Under the pieces are notes generated by a model. That model did no database searches, was not told the DNA's origin, and worked only from the letters and a program-made list of their open reading frames with translations. The translations under genes and the position numbers were made by a program. A stretch of DNA of 64,000 nt from contig DASXVS010000080.1 of assembly GCA_036504095.1 (NCBI GenBank), forward strand, positions 124,001 to 188,000. Reading direction: 5' to 3'. Positions 28,266-36,540 of the stretch are shown here, piece after piece. Position 1 is the first letter of the stretch. Every line of letters begins with the position of its first letter. Source of the stretch: Armatimonadota bacterium (lineage in GTDB: Bacteria > Armatimonadota > DTGP01 > JAKQQT01).

Positions 28266-29486
28266 GTGTCACTCCACCGAACCCGCCTCTTGCTCTATTC
28301 AGCAGCGGTAGTCGTACTGGCGCTTGCTTACCCTGCCTTCGCTCGCGAAAGCCCCTTCCCCATTCGCGGCATCAAGGGGCTGTGGTGGGACGGCTTCGCC
28401 AAGTACGATCAGGCGCTTCCGTGGATTGCCAAGCACAACATGAACTTCCTCATGTTCTGCTACACGTCGTTCCCCGCCAGCGGCACGGAATGGCGCGCCG
28501 ACTATACGCCGGAGCAGATAGCCCATTTCCGCGAGATGGCCAAGCAGGCGAAGAAGCTCAAGGTTGGCCTCTGCCTGTCCTTCAACCCCGGCATCTGGAG
28601 CAAGCCGCCGCTCTCCTATTGCTCCGAGTCGGACTACCAGTACGCGCTCCGAAAGGTCAAGACGACCCACGCGACCGGCATCCGCTGGTTCGCTCTCTGT
28701 CTCGATGACATCAACCGCGAACTACTGCCGGAAGACGTCCAGCGATACGGAACCCTCCAGACGGCGCAGGTGCACTTCGTGAACCGCCTTTGGGGCGATA
28801 TGAAGCGCCTGAAACCGGAGGTGCACCTCATCTTCTGTCCCAGCGCGTACACGAGCGCCGACGCCACAGCCCACCCGGAATACACGAAGGCTGTCGGCGA
28901 GGGCATCGACCCGGACGTGATGCTGTTCTGGACCGGACCCGAGGTATGCTCCGCGACCATCACCGCGAACGATGCGTGGCAGACGGCCAGGTTGTACCAT
29001 CGCAGGCCGTTCGTGTGGGACAACTACCCGGTCAACGATATGTTCCCCTGGAGACCGCTGCTGGCGCCGGTGAAGGGGCGCTCGGCGGACCTGAGCGGTT
29101 GGGTGAGCGGGTATATCGGCAACCCGATGAAACAATGGAGTATCAGCCGCATCCCGCTGGCCACACTGGCGGCGTATTTTCGCGATCCGAAGCACTACAA
29201 CCCGCAAAAGGCTATCGCGGCATCTATCGCCGAGTTTCCGGTCAATCAGCGTCCGGCGATCCGCCTCCTGGTGGCGACCTACGGTTCGTCATTCTGGGGC
29301 GACAGGTCCTTCCCGCCAAAACCGGTCGCGAACACGGTTCTGGAGGCAAAGAGCGTTCTGCCGCAGTATGAGCGCCTGAAGCAACTGCTGACCAAAGACC
29401 CGAAACTGGTGGAAATATGGGCGGACGTCCAGCCGACCGTGGACGCAGACATCGCCTCCCTGCGGAAGACCGCCGGTCAACGGTGA
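28266..29486 (+). CDS. GH84-like beta-N-acetylglucosaminidase, secreted
   Basis: The 406-residue product has a signal peptide (LLLYSAAVVVLALAYPAFA) and a GTG start with GGAG six bases upstream. The single domain resembles the GH84 (NagJ/O-GlcNAcase) TIM barrel. It has IRGIKGLWWDGF at the start, the catalytic Asp pair in WFALCLDDIN, then LIFCPSAYTS, VMLFWTGPEVCSATITANDA, PFVWDNYPVNDM and SGYIGNPMKQWSISRIPLATLAAYF, a run of motifs in GH84 order. GH84 enzymes use substrate-assisted catalysis to remove terminal N-acetylglucosamine from glycans. This fits with the alpha-mannosidases and NamZ elsewhere in the window. Confidence 0.88.
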   Translation: MSLHRTRLLLYSAAVVVLALAYPAFARESPFPIRGIKGLWWDGFAKYDQALPWIAKHNMNFLMFCYTSFPASGTEWRADYTPEQIAHFREMAKQAKKLKVGLCLSFNPGIWSKPPLSYCSESDYQYALRKVKTTHATGIRWFALCLDDINRELLPEDVQRYGTLQTAQVHFVNRLWGDMKRLKPEVHLIFCPSAYTSADATAHPEYTKAVGEGIDPDVMLFWTGPEVCSATITANDAWQTARLYHRRPFVWDNYPVNDMFPWRPLLAPVKGRSADLSGWVSGYIGNPMKQWSISRIPLATLAAYFRDPKHYNPQKAIAASIAEFPVNQRPAIRLLVATYGSSFWGDRSFPPKPVANTVLEAKSVLPQYERLKQLLTKDPKLVEIWADVQPTVDADIASLRKTAGQR

Positions 29487-29541
29487 CCTTCAACAAGCTA
29501 CAAGAAGGTGTGCTCTACAGGACTGGCTATTGTCCGACGGG

Positions 29542-31278
29542 CTAGTTGTACACCCAGATGCGGACGCGGACCAGGATGGGCTCAAACGTCTCTACGGACT
29601 CACGGGTTACGCTGATCGTGCTCGTCGTCAGATCGTGCCAGTATGCTCCCCAGGCGACGTTCTTGTTCTGGTTCGGGTCCCAGACTATGCTGTCGGCCGT
29701 GTCCTGATTGGTGATTCCCCCGTCTGGCTTCTTGAGAAGCAATTCAACCACGTAATGGTTAACGTCGCCGCCGATGTTGTGGATGTACTGGAGTGTCGTC
29801 GCGGCCTGCTGCGCGAACCAGCCCGTGTCGTAGGCAGGCCGAGGGAAGGGACTGCCACCGGCGGGGCCGATATTGCCGAGCATGGCACCCGTCACGGTCA
29901 GATTGCCGGATACCGAAGCGTCGCCCCGCACGTCCAGTTTGGCCGTCGGCGCGGGAGCGCCGATCCCCACTCTGCCATCGCCTAGGTAGAGATCGCCCCA
30001 GATGCTCGTCGCGCGGTCATATGCCTGTACATAGCCCCTGTTCAGCGTCGGGCTGTAACCGAGTTCCAGGCCCTTGCCGGTCGTCGGCCACGTAGCCCCC
30101 TCGACGCGCATCAGGTCGGAGACTTCCAGTTTCGCTCCCGGACTGGTTACCCCGATTCCGATCCGGCCGTTGTTCTTGATGGTCAGCACCGCGTGGGAGA
30201 TGTCGGGCTGGGTATCGTTCGCGGCGGAGTTCTGCAGGAAGTGGAAATCGCCGCGGTTCCACGTATCGGCCAGTGAGTACATCAGGGCGCCCTTGGTCCG
30301 GTTCATCAACAGGCCGTTAGTCCCGTCACCGCCCACCGAGAACTTGATGCCGACTCCCGAGTTGTTGATGCTCGAGTTCGGATTGTCGAGCTTCAACGCG
30401 CCGGCCAGGCCCCCCTGATTCTGGAGCACGTAAAGCCTGTGGTTGGCGTACTCTAGGCCGATGCCGACGTTGCCCTGATTCAACACGGATACATAGCCGT
30501 CGAAGTATCCCGCGTGCCCATGGGTGCTCTTCCCGTAGATGCCGGGGCCATCGGTACTCTCACCGCGCACTCCGGTTCCCGTCGTGCTGAATCCGGATAC
30601 CCCGTACCCCACTCCGCTCGAGCCGCTGACACCACCGTTCGAATCCGCCAGCGCCGCCGTGTTGAACGAATCCTGCTGCCACGCACGGACGGCCTGGCCG
30701 CTCTTGCTGGCGGCGTATACCCCCATGCCGGCTCCTGTGTTCTCGCCCATCACTCCCGCAAAGCTCGCGTTCGAGCTCTCACCGCGGATGCCGTAGTTGG
30801 CGCCGGAATTTGCCACATTGAAAGCCGGGGCGGACGGCGACGGCACGGTCTTCGAGAACGGAAGTGCCAGGTCGGCCGCTCTCATGGCGAACGGCGATGA
30901 TGTCAGCTTCGTCCTTGGCAGAAGTGTATCCGCACCGACCCTCACCTCGAGCCAGATGTCCGGGGACGACAGCGTTGCGGATGAAACCGGCGGAGTGGGC
31001 GACGCGCCAAGGACGACGGCGAACACGCCTCTCTGGACGCCCACGTTCATCGCCCCGGAGTCCCAGAGCGCTGTCCCTCCGGTCTCCATGCTGAAGAGTC
31101 TGAACTGCATCGCGTTCGAGCCGTCCGGAAGGGGCTTCCCGGCCGAGTTGGTGACGTAACCCTGATACGTGAACGTGCTGGGCACGCCTTGCGCCCCCGC
31201 GCGCCCGGCGGCCGACACGGCGATGCCCGCAACAAGAGAGATGCCCAGAGGGAATACCGACCAGTGCAGATGTTTCAC
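29542..31278 (-). CDS. secreted tail-fibre-like repeat protein without an S74 domain
   Basis: The 578-residue protein starts with GTG behind GGAGGAG and has a signal peptide (GISLVAGIAVSAAGRAGA). Its N-terminal domain (FTYQGYVTNSAGKPLPDGSNA, then FAVVLGASP, WLEVRVGADTLLPRTKLTSSPFAMRAA) parallels that of the S74 protein at 24352-25932. The middle is Gly/Ser-rich fibre repeats (YGIRGESSNASFAGVMGENT, YGVSGFSTTGTGVRGEST, GPGIYGKSTHGHAGYF), then GIGVTSPGAKLEV and GIGAPAPTAKLDVRGDASVSGNLTVTG. The C-terminus is a unique beta-rich domain ending VRIWVYN, where the S74 protein has its chaperone. Probably a trimeric surface fibre. Confidence 0.82.
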   Translation of the reverse strand: MKHLHWSVFPLGISLVAGIAVSAAGRAGAQGVPSTFTYQGYVTNSAGKPLPDGSNAMQFRLFSMETGGTALWDSGAMNVGVQRGVFAVVLGASPTPPVSSATLSSPDIWLEVRVGADTLLPRTKLTSSPFAMRAADLALPFSKTVPSPSAPAFNVANSGANYGIRGESSNASFAGVMGENTGAGMGVYAASKSGQAVRAWQQDSFNTAALADSNGGVSGSSGVGYGVSGFSTTGTGVRGESTDGPGIYGKSTHGHAGYFDGYVSVLNQGNVGIGLEYANHRLYVLQNQGGLAGALKLDNPNSSINNSGVGIKFSVGGDGTNGLLMNRTKGALMYSLADTWNRGDFHFLQNSAANDTQPDISHAVLTIKNNGRIGIGVTSPGAKLEVSDLMRVEGATWPTTGKGLELGYSPTLNRGYVQAYDRATSIWGDLYLGDGRVGIGAPAPTAKLDVRGDASVSGNLTVTGAMLGNIGPAGGSPFPRPAYDTGWFAQQAATTLQYIHNIGGDVNHYVVELLLKKPDGGITNQDTADSIVWDPNQNKNVAWGAYWHDLTTSTISVTRESVETFEPILVRVRIWVYN

Positions 31279-31574
31279 GTCAGTCTCCTCCTACCAACCG
31301 ACAGCCCGGTCGTTCAAATCTCCGCCCGGCGGGAGGGTCCGTGAAGCGGAATCTGCGACTGCGTGCGGATGGCGGCGCGTGAAACACGCCTCACGCCCTT
31401 CACCGGCGAGATTCCGACTCCCGGCGCAAAAGGGGCGGTGGTTTGTCCTGTGGCGTCCCCGGCACAGGGGATGCGCGGACCGGAAACGGCAGGCGGCGTT
31501 GAAGCTCGGTCCGTGTCCAGGCGAAAGTCTAGCACGGCCGCTATCAGGTGGGCCACATGTCCTTCGCAGGCAGC
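31279..31574. other. intergenic region between two leftward genes
   Basis: About 296 bases holding the GGAGGAG ribosome-binding site of the tail-fibre-like gene at its left end. I see no convincing gene or strong promoter match. An 80-codon leftward frame here lacks a ribosome-binding site and recognisable features. Confidence 0.5.
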
Positions 31575-32414
31575 CTAGGCCACCCGGTTTGTGAGGGTTC
31601 CCAAGCCGTCGATCTCACACTCCACGACATCGCCCGGCTGGAGGAATACAGGCGGATCGCGGAATACCCCCACCCCGCCGGGCGTGCCGGTGAAGATGAG
31701 GTCGCCGGGCTCCAGCGTGATGCCGGAGGAGAGGTTCTCGATGAGCGTCGGCACGTCGAACACCAGGTTGCTGGTGTTGCTGTCCTGCCGCAGTTCGCCG
31801 TTTACCCGGCAGCGGATGCCCAGTTTGCCCGAGTCGGGGACCTCGTTTCGTGTGACAAGATACGGCCCGGTCGGAGCAAAGGTATCGTAGGACTTTCCGC
31901 GCACCCACTGGCCGTCCCGTTTCTGGACCTCGCGCGCGGTGACGTCGTTGCCGACCATGTACCCCGCCACGTAGTCCAGGGCGTCCGCCTTCGCGACTCT
32001 CCGGGCGCGTTTGCCGATGACAACCACCAGTTCGGCCTCGTAGTCCAGTTTCGTCACGTCGTCGGGCCGTACGATATCATCGCCGCACGCGATGAGGCAC
32101 GACGGGAATTTAGCGAACAGGATGGGGCGTTCCGGGAGGGGTTGGTTCTGCTCGCGGCAGTGGTCCGCGTAGTTCTGGCCGATGCAGAGTATCTTGCCCA
32201 CGCGCGGCAGCGGTGGCAACAGTTTGAGGCCGGACACCTCGGGCCCGTGCCCCGGGAAGGCCTCGGCCGCGCGCCGGACGTGGTCCATCGCGTCCGGCGT
32301 CTGAATCAGGTCGAGGATGGAATGCACGAGGTGGCCGGAGAGGTCCAGGACGTGTCCATCTTTGACCAATCCGGGCGTCGGGGTACCGTGAGTGTCATAC
32401 GTAATAAGTTTCAT
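31575..32414 (-). CDS. fumarylacetoacetate hydrolase family protein
   Basis: FAH-family enzymes use a divalent metal to hydrolyse, decarboxylate or isomerise small acylpyruvate-type acids in aromatic or sugar-acid breakdown. The 279-residue product has the family core: KILCIGQNYADHCREQ, PILFAKFPSCL, the metal-binding DYEAELVVVIGKRAR, MVGNDVTAREVQ, then SYDTFAPTGPYLV, LSSGITLEPGDLIFTGTPGGVG and VVECEIDGLGTLTN. The exact substrate is not predictable. The ATG at 32414 has no visible ribosome-binding site because a GGGTTT-type repeat begins right upstream. Confidence 0.93.
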   Translation of the reverse strand: MKLITYDTHGTPTPGLVKDGHVLDLSGHLVHSILDLIQTPDAMDHVRRAAEAFPGHGPEVSGLKLLPPLPRVGKILCIGQNYADHCREQNQPLPERPILFAKFPSCLIACGDDIVRPDDVTKLDYEAELVVVIGKRARRVAKADALDYVAGYMVGNDVTAREVQKRDGQWVRGKSYDTFAPTGPYLVTRNEVPDSGKLGIRCRVNGELRQDSNTSNLVFDVPTLIENLSSGITLEPGDLIFTGTPGGVGVFRDPPVFLQPGDVVECEIDGLGTLTNRVA

Positions 32415-32490
32415 AGGGTTTGGGGTCCAGGGTTTAGGGTCTAGGATTTTTGAGCCGGGCCTTTACCCTAGACCCCAAACCCCATACCCT
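32414..32490. repeat. GGGTTTGGGGTC-type inverted repeat in a divergent leader
   Basis: The left arm (about 32415-32445) consists of GGGTTTGGGGTCCAGGGTTT and GGGTCTAGG units. The right arm (32466-32490) carries the complement, CCTAGACCCCAAACCCCATACCC. It occupies the region between the divergent FAH-family and S9 peptidase genes and touches the FAH start codon, so it cannot simply be a terminator. Confidence 0.75.
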
Positions 32491-32549
32491 TCCACTGCTA
32501 TAGTGGATTCGAGCCCCACACAAGGGGCAAATGCCTTGGAGAAACCACT

Positions 32550-34544
32550 ATGCCGAAGCCTGTGAGCGCGGACGATGTCCTCAAGATTCGCACCGTACTC
32601 GATCCCCAGATGTCGCCGGACGGACGGCGCGTCGCCTTCGTCGTGAAGCGCACCGACCAAACAAGGAACAAGTACTTCACGAACGTATGGCTCAGCGGAA
32701 CCGCCGCGCGTACGGCTAAGCAGTTCACCAGCGGCGACCAGCACGATTCCAGCCCTCGATGGTCTCCGGATGGCTCACGCCTGCTGTTCATCAGCGATCG
32801 TCATGACGAACTATCGCAATTGTACCTCATCAGCGTGGACGGCGGCGAGGCCGCCTGCCTGACCGATCTGCCGGCGGGCGCCATCGCTGATGTGTCGTGG
32901 GCTCCGGACGGCAGGAAGGCGTCGTTTACGTTCACGCCATCGGACGAGCGCGATACCAAAGCGGCGGCCGAGACCCGCAAAAAGGATAACAGGTCCACGC
33001 CTCCACGGGAGATCACGGCCCTCAGGTTTCGCGAGGAGGGCTCGGGGTTCCTGCCCTCCGTGAAGCCGCATATCTGGGTGGTGGATATCGCCGGCGGCAA
33101 GGCGAAGGCATTGACCGACAGCGCAAACGGCGAATCGGGGGCGGTCTGGTCGCCGGACGGCAGGTGGATCGCCTTCACGGCCAACCGGACGCCCGATCCC
33201 GATCTTCAGCCTGGCTATGACGACATCTTCGTCATCCCCGCCGATGGCGGCGCGGAGCGGAAGATCGACACGCCCGCAGGCCCGCTGGGCAGCCTGGCAT
33301 GGTCGCCCGACGGCAAACGAATCGCCTACTTCGGCCACGAGTATCCGGACGACAACTGGGGTTGCCGCGATCAACGCCTCTGGAGCGTGCCGTTGGACGG
33401 CGGACCGGCCGTTTGCCACACCGCCGGCCTCGATCGGCCCGTCGGCGACCTCACGCTTGCGGACACTCATTCCTTCGGCGCGGGATACGCCGGCCCCATC
33501 TGGCACGGCGACAACCTGCTGTTCATCGCGTCGGAGCACGGCCGCGCGCACTTGTATGAAGTGGACACCACGACGGATGAGGCCGAAATCGCGGTAGGCG
33601 GCGATTGCGTCGTCATGGCTGTCACCGGCGACACGACCGGCGACAACCTCGCGATGGCCATCGGCACACACCTGGCGCCCGCGGAGATATTCGTCCGGGA
33701 GTCCGAGTGTGAACCGGTGCGGGTATCCGCTCTGAACGACCGTCTGGTGAAAGCGCTGGATGTCCAGGCGCCCGAGGAGTTCTGGGTTGATAACGGTGAA
33801 GGCGGCAAGACTAACGGCTGGATCATCAAACCGCCGGGCTTTGACGCCTCGCGCAAGTACGCGATGGTGCTGGAAATCCATGGCGGCCCGCACAGCCAGT
33901 ACGGCCTGTCGTTCTTCCACGAGGCTCAGTGGCTGGCCGCGCAGGGCTTCGTGGTCGTATTCGCCAATCCCAGGGGCAGCAAAGGCTACGGTGAAGACTG
34001 GCTGCTGGCGCTGCGCGGGCGCTGGGGCGACCCGGATTTTGTGGACCTTATGGCCGTCGTTGACCACGTCGTCTCGCTTGGGTACGTGGATGAGAAACGC
34101 ATGGCCGTCACCGGCGGCAGCTATGGCGGGTTCATGACGGCGTGGGTCGTCGGGCACACGGACCGGTTCGCCTGCGCCATCTCGGACCGGGGAGTGTACA
34201 GCATCGTGAGCTTCGGCGGCACGTGCGACTTCCCGATGGACGAAAAGTATTTCGGCGGCAACCCATGGGAGTGGGCGGACAGCCTGCGAAACCACTCACC
34301 GATTACTTACGCGCCCAACGTGACCACGCCGCTTATGATTCTCCACAGCGAGGGCGACCTCCGGTGTCCCATCGAGCAGGCGGACCAGTACTTCGCCGCG
34401 CTCCGCAAGATGGGCAAGACCGTGAAATACCTGCGGTTCCCCGGGGAAAGCAACCACGGGCTGAGCCGCGGCGGCCCGCCGGACCTTCGGCTGGCCCGGC
34501 TGAACGCCAACCTGGCGTGGTTCAAGCAATGGCTGAAGCCGTAG
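32550..34544 (+). CDS. S9 family (prolyl oligopeptidase-type) serine peptidase
   Basis: The 664-residue protein has an N-terminal seven-bladed propeller built from TolB-like phrases (LDPQMSPDGRRVAFVV, SSPRWSPDGSRLLFIS, GAVWSPDGRWIAFT, LGSLAWSPDGKRIAYFG). A C-terminal alpha/beta hydrolase domain follows, with nucleophile GGSYGGFMTAW, acid SEGDLRCPIEQA and histidine ESNHGLSRGG. These are the hallmarks of acylaminoacyl-peptidase or oligopeptidase enzymes, which trim short peptides. No signal peptide is visible (starts MPKPVSADDVLKIRTV), so it is cytoplasmic. GGAG lies about 12 bases upstream. Confidence 0.95.
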   Translation: MPKPVSADDVLKIRTVLDPQMSPDGRRVAFVVKRTDQTRNKYFTNVWLSGTAARTAKQFTSGDQHDSSPRWSPDGSRLLFISDRHDELSQLYLISVDGGEAACLTDLPAGAIADVSWAPDGRKASFTFTPSDERDTKAAAETRKKDNRSTPPREITALRFREEGSGFLPSVKPHIWVVDIAGGKAKALTDSANGESGAVWSPDGRWIAFTANRTPDPDLQPGYDDIFVIPADGGAERKIDTPAGPLGSLAWSPDGKRIAYFGHEYPDDNWGCRDQRLWSVPLDGGPAVCHTAGLDRPVGDLTLADTHSFGAGYAGPIWHGDNLLFIASEHGRAHLYEVDTTTDEAEIAVGGDCVVMAVTGDTTGDNLAMAIGTHLAPAEIFVRESECEPVRVSALNDRLVKALDVQAPEEFWVDNGEGGKTNGWIIKPPGFDASRKYAMVLEIHGGPHSQYGLSFFHEAQWLAAQGFVVVFANPRGSKGYGEDWLLALRGRWGDPDFVDLMAVVDHVVSLGYVDEKRMAVTGGSYGGFMTAWVVGHTDRFACAISDRGVYSIVSFGGTCDFPMDEKYFGGNPWEWADSLRNHSPITYAPNVTTPLMILHSEGDLRCPIEQADQYFAALRKMGKTVKYLRFPGESNHGLSRGGPPDLRLARLNANLAWFKQWLKP

Positions 34545-34556
34545 ACCGCGGAATCA

Positions 34557-34639
34557 CCACGGAGGGACGGAGGTCACGGAGGTGCACGGAGGTTATCGAA
34601 TTTCCTCTGTGAACCTCCGTGTCCTCCGTCCCTCCGTGG
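34557..34639. repeat. CACGGAGGGACGGAGG-type inverted repeat
   Basis: CCACGGAGGGACGGAGG plus TCACGGAGG (34557-34582) is matched by the inverted arm at 34614-34639 in 25 of 26 positions, with a 31-base loop. It begins 12 bases after the S9 peptidase stop and ends 20 bases before the PAP2 start. Confidence 0.85.
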
Positions 34640-34659
34640 CCGGATCAGAACCAATCATT

Positions 34660-35427
34660 ATGAAGAGTACCTGGCTGTCAATCTGGCTCACCTTGGCGTT
34701 TCTGGCGGCGTTCACGCTCGCCGCGGTGTACACGCCGGAAACGTCCGCTACCCGGGCGCATCACCGGAGCGTCGCCCTGGCATGGCAGCAAAAACAGGAT
34801 GAGAAGGCCAGGCGGGACGGCCTGGCCGTTCCCCAGCCTCTACCGAAGGGCACGGTCCGTTGGGCGGCCTCGGGCTGGGCGCAGCGCCTGGACGGGTGGG
34901 ACCGCCGGACGTTCCAGGCGATCAACGAGGCGTGGGACAATCGGTTCTTCGACTCGGCGATGCCGGGCATAACGAGCCTCGGCAACGGCGGCGTACAGGC
35001 GGCCGGACTGCTCGCGCTGTGGCTCTGGGGGCGCAAGCGCAAACGGGCGGACTGGATGCGAACCGCGATCCTGTCGGTCAGCGGTTTGCTCTTGAGTGTG
35101 GTCGCGCCTCAGATCAAGCTCATCCTGCCTCGATTCCGTCCGCCGTCCCTGATCCCGTATGACATCGTACTGCTCGTTCACCCGCTCTACGGGGGCTCGT
35201 TTCCGAGCGGGCACACCATGTCTTCGTTCGCCATCGCGACGGTCATCGGCATGCGGCACCGCTGGGCGGCGGCGCCGGCGTTCGCCATAGCGGCGATCAT
35301 CGGGCTCAGCCGGATCAGCGTGGGTGTGCACTGGCCGCTGGATGTCCTCGGCGGGGCCATCATCGGCGTGCTGCTGGGCTTTGCGGTGGTCCGGTGGGAC
35401 AGCAGAAGGGGGAGGGAGACGAAATGA
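34660..35427 (+). CDS. PAP2 superfamily membrane phosphatase
   Basis: The 255-residue protein has an N-terminal membrane segment (WLSIWLTLAFLAAFTLAAVYT), a hydrophilic linker, then several helices carrying the three PAP2 motifs: KLILPRFRPP, FPSGHTMSS and SRISVGVHWPLD. PAP2 enzymes dephosphorylate lipid phosphates such as phosphatidic acid, phosphatidylglycerol phosphate or undecaprenyl pyrophosphate at the outer face of the inner membrane. The substrate here is unknown. The ATG at 34660 gives a sensible first helix. The stop overlaps the start of the next gene (ATGA), so the two are translationally coupled. Confidence 0.92.
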   Translation: MKSTWLSIWLTLAFLAAFTLAAVYTPETSATRAHHRSVALAWQQKQDEKARRDGLAVPQPLPKGTVRWAASGWAQRLDGWDRRTFQAINEAWDNRFFDSAMPGITSLGNGGVQAAGLLALWLWGRKRKRADWMRTAILSVSGLLLSVVAPQIKLILPRFRPPSLIPYDIVLLVHPLYGGSFPSGHTMSSFAIATVIGMRHRWAAAPAFAIAAIIGLSRISVGVHWPLDVLGGAIIGVLLGFAVVRWDSRRGRETK

Positions 35428-36140
35428 CGGTCATGTGTATCGGCGCGCACCCCGATGACGAGATATCGGCCGGCGGCACGCTCATCAAGCATACCCGGGC
35501 AGGAGACCGCGTGGTTGTCGTCACGGTCACGGACGGCGGGATGGGGCACCGTACGCTGCCCGTGCCGGAACTGCTGAAACTCCGACAACGCGAGGCACAG
35601 GCGGCCGCGGAGGTGCTGGGGGCCGAATTGCGGATGCTGGGCTACCCGGATGGCGCCGTTCCGCGCAGCCTCGAACTGGTTCACCACATCGCGCGCATCA
35701 TCCGCCAGGTGAAGCCGGATATCGTGCTGACCCACAGCCGCGAAACACTGCACCCGGACCATAACACGGTCCAGCAGGCCGCTGTGGATGCGGTGTTCGC
35801 CGCGAGCCTGCCGTTGCTGGAACTGGGACACCCCGCGCACAACGTTCCGCTCACACTGTTGTTTGCGCACAGCCTCTACAAGCGGCACGACGTTTACGTG
35901 GACATTCGCGAAAGCATCGAGGCGAAGATTCAGGCCGCGGGCTGCCACGCATCGCAGTACGAGGACTGGCTCACCACGGGCGGATGCGCTATCGACGGCG
36001 GCTGGGAGATGGGATACCAGGACTCATTTCGCATGGAAGCGCGCGTCTTCGGGGGGCACTGCGGTATCGAGTACGCCGAGGCATTCGATTACCTGAGCCC
36101 GCCGGACCCCGTCGCGCTGCCCAAGCTCACGCACGGTTAA
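35424..36140 (+). CDS. PIG-L family N-acetylglucosamine deacetylase-like protein (BshB-like)
   Basis: The 238-residue product has the zinc-binding PIG-L motif AHPDDEISAGG at residues ~7-17 and a downstream histidine motif, ETLHPDHNTV. PIG-L/LmbE-fold enzymes remove acetyl groups from GlcNAc-type compounds, for example in bacillithiol or mycothiol synthesis. The start overlaps the PAP2 stop by four bases, with GGGAGG upstream. The C-terminal HG and stop codon (CACGGTTAA) are part of a perfect 34-bp palindrome. BshB activity is possible but no other bacillithiol gene is present. Confidence 0.9.
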   Translation: MTVMCIGAHPDDEISAGGTLIKHTRAGDRVVVVTVTDGGMGHRTLPVPELLKLRQREAQAAAEVLGAELRMLGYPDGAVPRSLELVHHIARIIRQVKPDIVLTHSRETLHPDHNTVQQAAVDAVFAASLPLLELGHPAHNVPLTLLFAHSLYKRHDVYVDIRESIEAKIQAAGCHASQYEDWLTTGGCAIDGGWEMGYQDSFRMEARVFGGHCGIEYAEAFDYLSPPDPVALPKLTHG

Positions 36141-36204
36141 CCACAAAGGCACAAAGACACGAAGATCGAATCTTCGTGTCTTTGTGCCTTTGTGGTTAAC
36201 CGTG
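36132..36204. terminator. perfect 34-bp palindrome of the CCACAAAGGCACAAAGACACGAAG family
   Basis: Arms 36132-36165 and 36171-36204 are perfectly complementary around a 5-base TCGAA loop. The left arm includes the last two sense codons and stop of the deacetylase gene; the right arm ends exactly where the tRNA-His CCA (leftward) begins at 36205. It would form a very stable bidirectional hairpin between convergent transcripts. Confidence 0.9.
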
Positions 36205-36282
36205 TGGGGCGAGTGATGGGAATCGAACCCACGACCTCCAGGGCCACAACCTGGCACTCTAACCGACTGAGCTACACCCGCC
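36205..36282 (-). tRNA. tRNA-His (anticodon GTG)
   Basis: Read leftward: G-1 at 36282, acceptor GCGGGTG paired with CACTCGC, discriminator C pairing with G-1 (the histidine identity element), and an encoded CCA at 36207-36205. The anticodon stem CCAGG/CCTGG holds loop TTGTGGC with anticodon GTG. The T arm has GTTCGATTC. Its 3' end abuts the palindrome with no gap. Confidence 0.97.
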
Positions 36283-36540
36283 GCGAAAGGCCGCCCCGCC
36301 GGGGCACGCCAATTCATTATAGCAGACGCCCCCGAGTTTGCAAACCACGCCATCCGGCCCGGTCAAACGGGCCCTTTGGCGCGTAACCTCCGCTTCACAT
36401 CCCCGCAATCCCAACTTCATACCGCGGCAATTGAACCTTCACGGGTCTGACACGGACGCGTAATCCCGGCCGATTAGAATCAATTCATCAGACCGTGGTT
36501 CCTCCCAGTGAGGCGCCTTGCTTTCGAAAGGAGATGGCCG

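Noticed and set aside
24352-31278. Prophage, because two tail-fibre-like proteins are present
   Set aside because: Both have Sec signal peptides, lie on opposite strands among housekeeping genes, and no capsid, terminase, portal, integrase or lysis genes are visible.
31314-31556. 80-codon leftward frame between the tail-fibre-like and FAH-family genes
   Set aside because: No ribosome-binding site, no motif and composition like other chance frames in GC-rich gaps.
32811-34295. 494-codon leftward frame opposite the S9 peptidase
   Set aside because: Antisense shadow; low-complexity Arg/Val/Asp-rich product with no motif, while the plus strand has an intact catalytic triad.
36132-36204. Transposon terminal inverted repeat or CRISPR-like repeat
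   Set aside because: The arms are adjacent with a 5-base loop, no cargo or target duplication is seen, and there is no spacer-repeat periodicity.
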